From Ephemerocybe angulata (Eukaryota > Basidiomycota > Agaricomycetes > Agaricales > Psathyrellaceae), in assembly GCA_013368325.1 (NCBI GenBank), contig JAACJK010000003.1, positions 930,001-994,000 of the forward strand: a stretch of DNA of 64,000 nucleotides, read 5' to 3'. Shown in pieces: positions 57,487 to 64,000 of the stretch. Position 1 is the first letter of the stretch, and each line of letters starts with the position of its first letter. A model generated the notes under the pieces. It made no database searches, was not told where the DNA came from, and saw nothing but the letters and a program-made list of their open reading frames with translations. Made by a program: the position numbers and the translations under genes.

Positions 57487-59224
57487 TCAATGCCCGTGGC
57501 CAAGTACCGAGCTGAGTGTGAAGGGAATGAGCATGCCTACGATGACGAGCACCACGCGCGCCGCAGGTGCATGAGCGTGTCCGCTGCCTGATTGTGAAAC
57601 AGGCTGCAGCACCGTTGCAACGTATAAGAAGCTTCCGCCCTGTATGGACAAAATGTAGGTCAGCTTCCTCGTTTCAATTATTTGCTTGGTACAGATGTAC
57701 CGCCCCAGTGATCATGATCGATCGGGCGTGGCCATGTGCATCAGGCAAACTTCGGAGTTAAAAACATGAGGCGTGTATACTCCCGCGTTCGAGCATGACG
57801 GAGGATAACTGGATATGACAAGGGGAGAACTCACCGAAACAAGAAGTGCAATGCCTGTCCAACCTCCCGACTCAGAGTTACCGAATAAGGCGAGGACGGT
57901 GTAGCTGAGAATCGCACTGAGGGGGGTTGCAGCGCTGAAGGCCGCGAGGTAGGTCCTGCACTCTGGTTTGGGGAGGTTGTGGGCGAGCAGCGAAGTGGTG
58001 AGCGCTAATGAAGTTGGAGCTGGGCACGATTGCAAGCCGAACAGGAGATAAGATGGAGGGAAAGGGGAGATAAGATTGATTAGCGTTCATTCATTCAGTG
58101 GAGACAGGTGTGGGATAGATGAAAAAGAGATTAGATGGGCGCTTAACATTTCGACCCCAGTTCTTTTTCTGTGTGCGAAAGATGGAGTCGGGAATGAATA
58201 AGTCGGGAATGAATGGCAGGCGCCAATGTCCGACCGATTCGTGTGGCCCCCATAATTTTTCCATCGACAGAATGTACAATCGATGTAGATGTCTTTTCTT
58301 AGACGGTTGAAGGGTGAAATAGGAATGGAAGGCCATTCAAATGGGATTGGCCGAAGGTGTTGGGGGAAGAGCGGCCAAACACACCTTTATGAAGCAAAAG
58401 CGCCAGAAATACGACCAAAGAAACACTATTGGTAGTCCCAGGCGCTGTCTTCGCAAGTGCAGAGACTCCAAGTGCAAGACCGTCCGCAAGGCTGTGTATC
58501 ACGAGGCCTACGGTCAACGCAAATGCCTTTTGGCGCCCAGCACTTGCAGTGGCGCCGGAGCCCACCTCCAAGCTTATCGGGGTGGCAGGAATCGCAATCG
58601 AGTTTGAGTGGTTTCCGCCAGAGCGCTCGAGGTCGTCCAGTTCCGCGTCAAACTCAAGGGCGTCTCTTGCAGCATTCGATGAGGGTCCTGTTTGGACCGC
58701 CTTATACGGCGTTGGAGGATTGTAGGTCTCGAGATGGTGTGAATTGGGAATGGCGAGCTGTTCTAGCGCCAGCATCAGAACGAAGCCAACCAATAGCGAG
58801 AGCGCGATCTGTCCGGTAGGCACTTCGGTTTCTGCTCCGACGGCATTTGGTTTAGACTCGATTAAGTTTTCAATTCCCCTATACGGTCGGAAGGAAAAAG
58901 GTCATGAGATAGGCTGTGTGATGCAGATATGGGGCCCAGGACAATAAAGACAACACACTCTGGGATTATGACGCCCAAGCCAGCGCCTAAGAGCAGCCCC
59001 GTGCCCAGCGCTGACAAGCTTTCGATATGGGTTTCTGTTCGTAAAGAGTTACATTGCGTTTGCAAAAGTTTCAGGGACAACAGATGTAAAGGCCGGAAAA
59101 CGATGTTTCTGCCCTGGTGCAGTGTGAAGTACGTACTGGAGAATGCCACTGCCAACGGCAGCATTCCGAAACCAAACGAGGCTCCAGCAAGGACCGTGGA
59201 CAGCACGACGAGCTGGACGAACAT
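57487..59224 (-). CDS. ZIP-family metal transporter (SLC39A9/Zrt3-like)
   Basis: Exons on the minus strand start MFVQLVVLSTVLAGASFGFG at 59224. The protein continues THIESLSALGTGLLLGAGLG and IENLIESKPNAVGAETEVPT. It has the ZIP signature QKAFALTVGLVIHSLADGLALG (about 58530-58470), where His and Asp line the metal path, and SLALTTSLLAHNLPKPE. It ends GMLIPFTLSSVLGHGH at 57487. About seven or eight membrane segments fit the ZIP fold. Members of this subgroup move zinc from organelles or across the Golgi into the cytosol. One intron, about 58017-58378, is some 360 bp, far longer than its neighbours. The gene diverges from the V-ATPase c gene. Confidence 0.92.
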
Positions 59225-59262
59225 GGCGAGCTAGTCCCTTGGTCTTTTGTGGATTTTGGATC

Positions 59263-59270
59263 TAAGCGCC
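59263..59270. promoter_or_regulatory. TAAGCGCC motif in the ZIP / V-ATPase c promoter
   Basis: The motif lies 39 bp before the ZIP start in the 250-bp divergent interval. A related GCGCCTAAA lies at 59381. Confidence 0.3.
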
Positions 59271-59476
59271 GTATGAAGGGAAGAGGCAAGAGTAGACATT
59301 GATCGCCTTGGAAGCGTGTCGCCAACGCGGTGACGTGCCGCCGCGGAATCGTCGGACTGCGGCTGGGCCAGCGCCTAAATCGGAATGGGTCATGTGATTT
59401 GTCTTAGCACTGCCGCGAACGTTCGACTCGGCGCCGTGAACAGCGAACAGCTCCTTCCTCCACCGCCGTCATCATC

Positions 59477-60291
59477 ATGTCCCAGTGTCCACCATTTGCG
59501 CCATTCTTTGGGTTTGCGGGAGTTGCATCGGCGGTGAGTATTCTGGCTCTCGAATCGTCGTTGAAAGTGTTGCTCACAGCCCGTTCAGATGGTGTTCAGC
59601 AGTACGTTTGCATCATCGTGTCCTCGAACCAAGAGCCCTTTGACCCACATTATCTCAAGCCGTCGGTGCTGCGTTTGGAACCTCCAAGTCTGGAATTGGC
59701 ATTGCTGGACTCGGCCAGTTCAAGCCTGAACTTATCATGAAAGTACGCGCAGTAACATCGCACCATTTCGTGGCGGGACTGATACTTTGCCCCTAGTCCC
59801 TAATCCCTGTTGTCATGTCTGGAATCATTGCCGTCTACGGTCTTGTTGTCTCTGTTCTTATTGCAGGCTCACGTACGCCCATACTTATCCTTTGCGAAAC
59901 CGCCATGCTAAAGTTACCCTTTCTGCTCAGTATCTACGAAATACTCTCTCTTCGCAGGCTTCGTACATCTCGGCGCTGGTCTTGCCTGCGGCTTTACAGG
60001 TTTAGCTGCAGGATACGCCATTGGACATGTTGGCGATGCAGTACGTTCCCAGCTTCACTCACCACATGTCCTGTCCTCACTTCCTTCTCCAGTGCGTTCG
60101 TGCATACGTACACGAATCCAAAATCTTCGTTGGAATGGTCCTAATCCTCATTTTCGCGGAAGTATTGGGTTTATACGGGTACGTGCATTATATCCTGTCT
60201 GAGAAGCGAAATTCATCCTGCCGACTCCTATAGTCTCATCATTGCCCTCATCATGAACACAAAGGTAGCACAGGCCTCAGAATTCTGCTGA
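59477..60291 (+). CDS. VMA3: V-type proton ATPase proteolipid subunit c
   Basis: Seven short exons join in frame to about 160 residues. The protein begins [23 protein letters not shown]. It continues [65 protein letters not shown] and [21 protein letters not shown]. It ends [10 protein letters not shown] with a short tail. Four membrane helices and the proton-carrying Glu in ILIFAEVLG identify subunit c. A ring of these subunits turns in the vacuolar membrane to pump protons. The second coding exon is only about 13 nt (MVFSS). Cys and Arg in [10 protein letters not shown] differ a little from the common VRQYAQ pattern. Confidence 0.95.
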
Positions 60292-60466
60292 AAGACTTCT
60301 GCGCTCTCAGATGTACCGTACACCACCCTGCTAATCTATACCTTGTAACCGGCCTTCTCGAGCGGACAAACATCCTTGTATCACACAAGCCTCCACCATT
60401 GCCAATAAAATTACAGTAGGGAATCCAAAGTCGAGGCGCGAATGGCGTGGAGCAGGCGGATATTTA

Positions 60467-61216
60467 TCAACGACGACGCGAGTCTTCACGCGAATGCGAA
60501 CGGCCGCGAGAATCTGAAGATGAGCCTGAGCTTGAGGACGAATAGCTGCGGCTGCGCCTGCGGGGAACCTTCCGTTTCCTGCTGCGTTCTCTCGACCGTG
60601 AAGAGCCTGACGATGACGAGCTGGAGTCAGATTCAGATCCACTCGAGGAATCTGAGTCGGAGTCGGAGGAACGGCTGTCAGGAGAAGCTGAGGACCGTCT
60701 AAAGTCAAGGCTTAATGGTTTGCCTAGAGGGAACAGTACGTGAGTGACGTACCTCTTCCGGCGTTTCCTTTCTGGTGACACTTCTCTCCCTTTCCCCTTG
60801 CTATCCTCCCCTTCCTTTTCCTTCTCCCTTTCCTTCTCCTTGGCCTCGAGGATCTGGTTGGCTGTACCAGCACTAGAAGAGAGCAAACCAGAATAAGTTG
60901 CTGGAACTACGGCGGGTAGAACTTGAAACCGAACGTACGGTTTTGTGAACTCCTCCGGTACCTCGATGGTTTGTTTCAGCTTAGCCGCCAAGCGAGGATT
61001 TTCAAGTTGTGCAGTTCTTGAGGGACGCGAAATGTACGGGCGTTGGCCTTTGCACTCATATGTGAAATGACCTGGAACCAAGAATGATCATAAACATATG
61101 AAGGGGGACGCTCATAAGCGTGTCTGCATACCCTTTCCGAGGCACTTTTGGCATGTTGTCGATGATGTTGCCTTAGGCTGGTTGGCTGAGCGTTTATGAG
61201 GTGCGTATTTTGACAT
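60467..61216 (-). CDS. ZCCHC10-like zinc-knuckle protein with Ser-rich tail
   Basis: Four exons on the minus strand start MSKYAPHKRSANQPK at 61216. A single CCHC zinc knuckle spans the first intron: TTCQKCLGKG joined to HFTYECKGQRPYISRPSRTAQ. This and the following ENPRLAAKL match ZCCHC10-type proteins. After a Lys/Glu-rich segment (EKEREKEKEGED) the tail is an RS/DS-rich low-complexity region (DSSSGSESDSSSSSSGSSRSRERSRKRK), typical of nuclear speckle proteins. A role in RNA processing is likely but not proven. Intron borders at 61135 and near 60955 and 60750 agree with the phases. It diverges from the gene at 61613. Confidence 0.85.
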
Positions 61217-61612
61217 TCTGCTGGTCCGTAGGTCGTGTTCGTGGTCAAGAATCTCAGGCGTGTTCGCCACCAGTTCCAGTAGATCGTGGGAACAATCGAT
61301 GCCGGAGCATTACCGGCTTGTCGGTGTCTGCACTCTTCCTCTTCACCACCACCACCTCTGTCCTTTTCTCCTCAGTTAGAAACGGGCGCAGGAGTGTACA
61401 TCTGCCAGCTGTCTTCGATGTATGACTGTACATGCATAGTACGCCTTGAATCAAGAAGAGGCATGAAGCCAACAAGTCGACGAGGTCCATTCCCAAGGGG
61501 GCCTAATCCAGCATAGCCTGCCTGTCAACGATTCTGACTCGTGTCCTGGTGTTATAAACGTGGCGCCCTCGTCGAGACACCCATCTCTAATCTCTCTCAC
61601 CATCTACTCAGC

Positions 61613-63063
61613 ATGGGAGGAAGCGCCTTCCAGTCACTCCTGGGCAAAGAGTCTTTCCCCAGGATCCCTCCCGCAGTGTACGCTGCGCTCAAGTCCCGCA
61701 TGCTTTCCCGCGTCTCGGAACTGTACAGCTTCGTTACAGTCCCCGTCGAGGCGCCGGAAAAGCGGGACTATGGGGATCTCGACCTGCTCGTTGCGGGGCC
61801 TAAGCCTCGCGCAGGGACGCATGGGACGGACCTTGAAGGGGATGGGGATGCGAGAAATGTTGTAACGATCTCCCATGCCGTCGTCCAGGAGGCCTTGGGC
61901 GCTAAACACGCCATGCCGATGGATGGCTTCAGAACTTCGAATTATGCCGTGCCTGTGCAGCAAGGCGAGTGGGAGAAATTCGGGTGCAGTTTGGAGGAGG
62001 AAGCCTCTCGTTCTGTGAGCCCCAATTCCGAGATTTTCTATCAGGTGAGTGGGATGCGGAACCTTGATGTGCTGCAAGAAGGCGGGCTGGAAGGTCCATC
62101 GATAAGCGCGGAACACTCACAGTCTTCTAGGTGGACATCCATGTTTGCAAGGACGAGGCGGAGTGGGCTCGCATCAACTTTTTTCACTCGTATGGAGACA
62201 TGGGTATGATGCTGGGCCTGATTACCAGGAATATCGGGCTTCGATTAGGCGAGCATGGTCTTAAGGTACGCTACTCATCTTTTATCGCTTCTCAATCCGA
62301 GTACAGCAAACTCAAAACTATCGATAACAACTTTGCATTGTTCTAACAGCTCCCGGTCTCTCAACACCAACCACTCATGTTGAGTGACTCCTTCGATGAG
62401 ATTTTGCCTTTCCTGGGACTTGACAAAGGCACGTTCGATAAAGGCTTCAGGACAAAGGAAGAGGTATTCGAATGGGTCGCATCGGTGCGATTCTTTGACC
62501 CTCGTTTCTTCCGATCTTCCGGCGAGGGTATCACGAAAGTGAAGCAAGATCGAAAGATGTATCGTGAATTCGTCCAATGGGTGAATGAACACAACCAAAA
62601 GGCCGATTCCGACGACCTCGACGGCGACCTCAGGCCATCAGGAAGACGGCCCGATATCAATGAGACAATCATGAAAGTACAAGCACAGGCGCTTATTTTC
62701 TTTGACAAGAAAGCCGAACACGAATCGCGTACCCTCGCCCGACAAAACCGAGAAAAGGTTAGAAAGACCTTCTGTGGGCACAATATCCGCGATTGGACTG
62801 AATTGGGGGAACATTGGAAGGGAGTCAAGATGGTGATGGATGAGATGCGAAGACAGATGGGTGGCGAGGATGGCGTCCTGCGATTCCTCGAGGACCATGA
62901 TAACGGTGGCGAGGAACGTTTGCGGGAGATTGCGGTTAGGGTGCGGGACCAACTGGGTATGTGCCCAGCCTCACAGCACCAAAATCAAACCCAGGGTTCC
63001 GAAACGTTCCCGAACCCTGCGGCGGAGGACACCCAGCAGGCACCGCCTGTAATCCAGGGTTGA
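61613..63063 (+). CDS. Conserved fungal protein with nucleotidyltransferase-like signature
   Basis: Three exons (61613-62044, 62131-62265, 62350-63063) join in frame to about 426 residues. The protein starts MGGSAFQSLLGKESFPRIPP. The segment RDYGDLDLLVAGPKP resembles the GD(L/V)D motif that binds metal in nucleotidyltransferase folds. Further conserved-looking segments are VDIHVCKDEAEWARINFFHSYGDMG, GLITRNIGLRLGEHGLK, EEVFEWVASVRFFDP and MYREFVQWVNEHNQK. The order resembles a family of uncharacterised fungal proteins. The enzymatic activity and substrate are unknown, and the match rests on the motif alone. The C terminus is disordered. Confidence 0.72.
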
Positions 63064-63419
63064 GGGGATCCGGTTGAGCGTGAAGATTTTTTACGTCCAA
63101 GGGTTCCCCTGTGGTACGGAGCCCCAAACCTTTCAAGCTGGGCGTCTAAGATATGTAGACTAGACTAGATCTGAGCCGGGGCCTCGCTCTGATAAGTAGA
63201 CAGAGATCTGTCGACGGCCGCCCCGGCGGCGTCGACTGGGCTGGAGGAAGCCCCCCGAGTCCTGGGTGCGCTGTTTCATAGAAATGGAAGCCACCATTTT
63301 CTGAGGGCTTAGCGCCTTGTTCCGCATGCTAAAACTCACCGCTGCCTCATTGTGGACGGAACTAGGATCTATTTCAACGTACTTCATTTTGAGATACAGT
63401 TAGAACCAAGGTTGAAGGA
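63064..63419. other. Intergenic
   Basis: No gene is supported in this stretch. A TTAGCGCC-like motif lies near 63309. Confidence 0.4.
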
Positions 63420-63605
63420 GCGAAACCTTGAGTTCAGCATATGGATTAGTATTTGCAGGCATGAAGTGGCAAATTGCACGTGAATCAGGCGAACCACGGG
63501 GGTCTAAGGTGGCGAAACCTTGAGTTCAGCATAGTATGAGTTGGGATCTGAAAGCATGAAGCAAATCGCAGGCGAATTTCAATTAGGCAGACCTCGGGAC
63601 TCCAC
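63420..63605 (+). repeat. Two diverged tandem repeat units of about 92 bp
   Basis: Units begin CGAAACCTTGAGTTCAGCAT at 63421 and again at 63513. Each continues with a GCATGAAG block and GGCGAA or GGCAGACC at similar spacing. The first 20 bases are identical and the rest is diverged. There is no coding role. Confidence 0.7.
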
Positions 63606-64000
63606 GGCCCACGAGGCCCGAATTTGCTGGGGTTTCACGTAACGAAATCTTCGCGGACGGTTGGGGTCTACCGTTTACTTCCTTTGAAAGTACCCTTCGG
63701 AGTAAGATTCTGCACGCATCTTACATGGGATCCAAATACGTACCATTCAATCTGTTGGTGTTCCTCGCTTTCGTCGACGTAATAACATTCACTCCATCAC
63801 AACGCTTGACGACATCGTCCTCGGTTTGAATGCTCGCGTCAGCTCCGTCCTCTCCGGAGGCGATGTTATAACACATACAAGCGCAGTTGAGCTGCCTCCG
63901 ATAGATATACTAAACCGTCCCTGTCTACTGTGCTCGGAAATATAGAATTACCCTCGTCCTAGAAGGAGAGAGCCCTTGAAACGTTGGGCGCTATGAAAGG
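63606..64000. other. Unassigned end of window
   Basis: No gene start or end can be fixed here. A gene continuing past the edge cannot be excluded. Confidence 0.35.

Noticed and set aside
58341..58819. Plus-strand frames opposite the ZIP gene
   Set aside because: Shadows of the minus-strand ZIP exon, which carries the family signature.

Overview
The window is nuclear DNA of a filamentous basidiomycete, most likely an Agaricomycete. Short introns (about 45-80 bp, GT...AG) interrupt nearly every gene, coding DNA is GC-rich, and several families typical of mushroom-forming fungi appear: DUF6534 membrane proteins, NACHT-ankyrin NLRs, GH71 alpha-1,3-glucanase and arrestin-like proteins. I found no rRNA or tRNA gene and no CRISPR array. 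Exon limits were worked out by hand from splice signals and reading-frame continuity.

Layout. 0.1-5 kb: Derlin (minus) diverges from a Vts1/Smaug SAM-domain RNA-binding gene, followed by a class I methyltransferase. 5.6-11.3 kb: an F-box gene, a helical-repeat hypothetical gene, a decayed ankyrin fragment and a DUF6534 membrane protein split into about 11 exons. 12.4-23 kb: an unrecognised gene with an apparent frameshift, a queuosine-salvage nucleosidase gene divergent from V-ATPase subunit d, a secreted GH71 glucanase and a SNF5-family chromatin remodeller subunit. 23.2-31.2 kb: two tandem NACHT-ankyrin NLR genes, both carrying disruptions; the downstream one also has an inserted element of about 0.9 kb. 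32.1-34.7 kb: three tandem paralogous small-protein genes whose promoters share a perfect TGACGTCA site and a TAAGCGCC-like motif. 35-45.8 kb: an arrestin-like gene, the large coiled-coil nuclear-basket gene (TPR/Mlp1 type) divergent from ribosomal protein uS10, and a small basic protein. 46.4-50.8 kb: a single-pass membrane protein divergent from branched-chain 2-oxo acid dehydrogenase E1-alpha, which uses 8-nt and 9-nt microexons. 50.8-57.5 kb is gene-poor, with a second F-box gene and a truncated GH71 relic. 57.5-63 kb: a ZIP metal transporter divergent from V-ATPase subunit c, a ZCCHC10-like zinc-knuckle gene, and a protein with a nucleotidyltransferase-like signature. The last kilobase has a diverged tandem repeat.

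Most genes are housekeeping and not functionally linked, although many are arranged as divergent pairs sharing short promoters. The accessory material lies in the NLR pair with its relic and inserted element, the tandem small-protein trio with matching promoters, and the GH71 gene with its distant relic.
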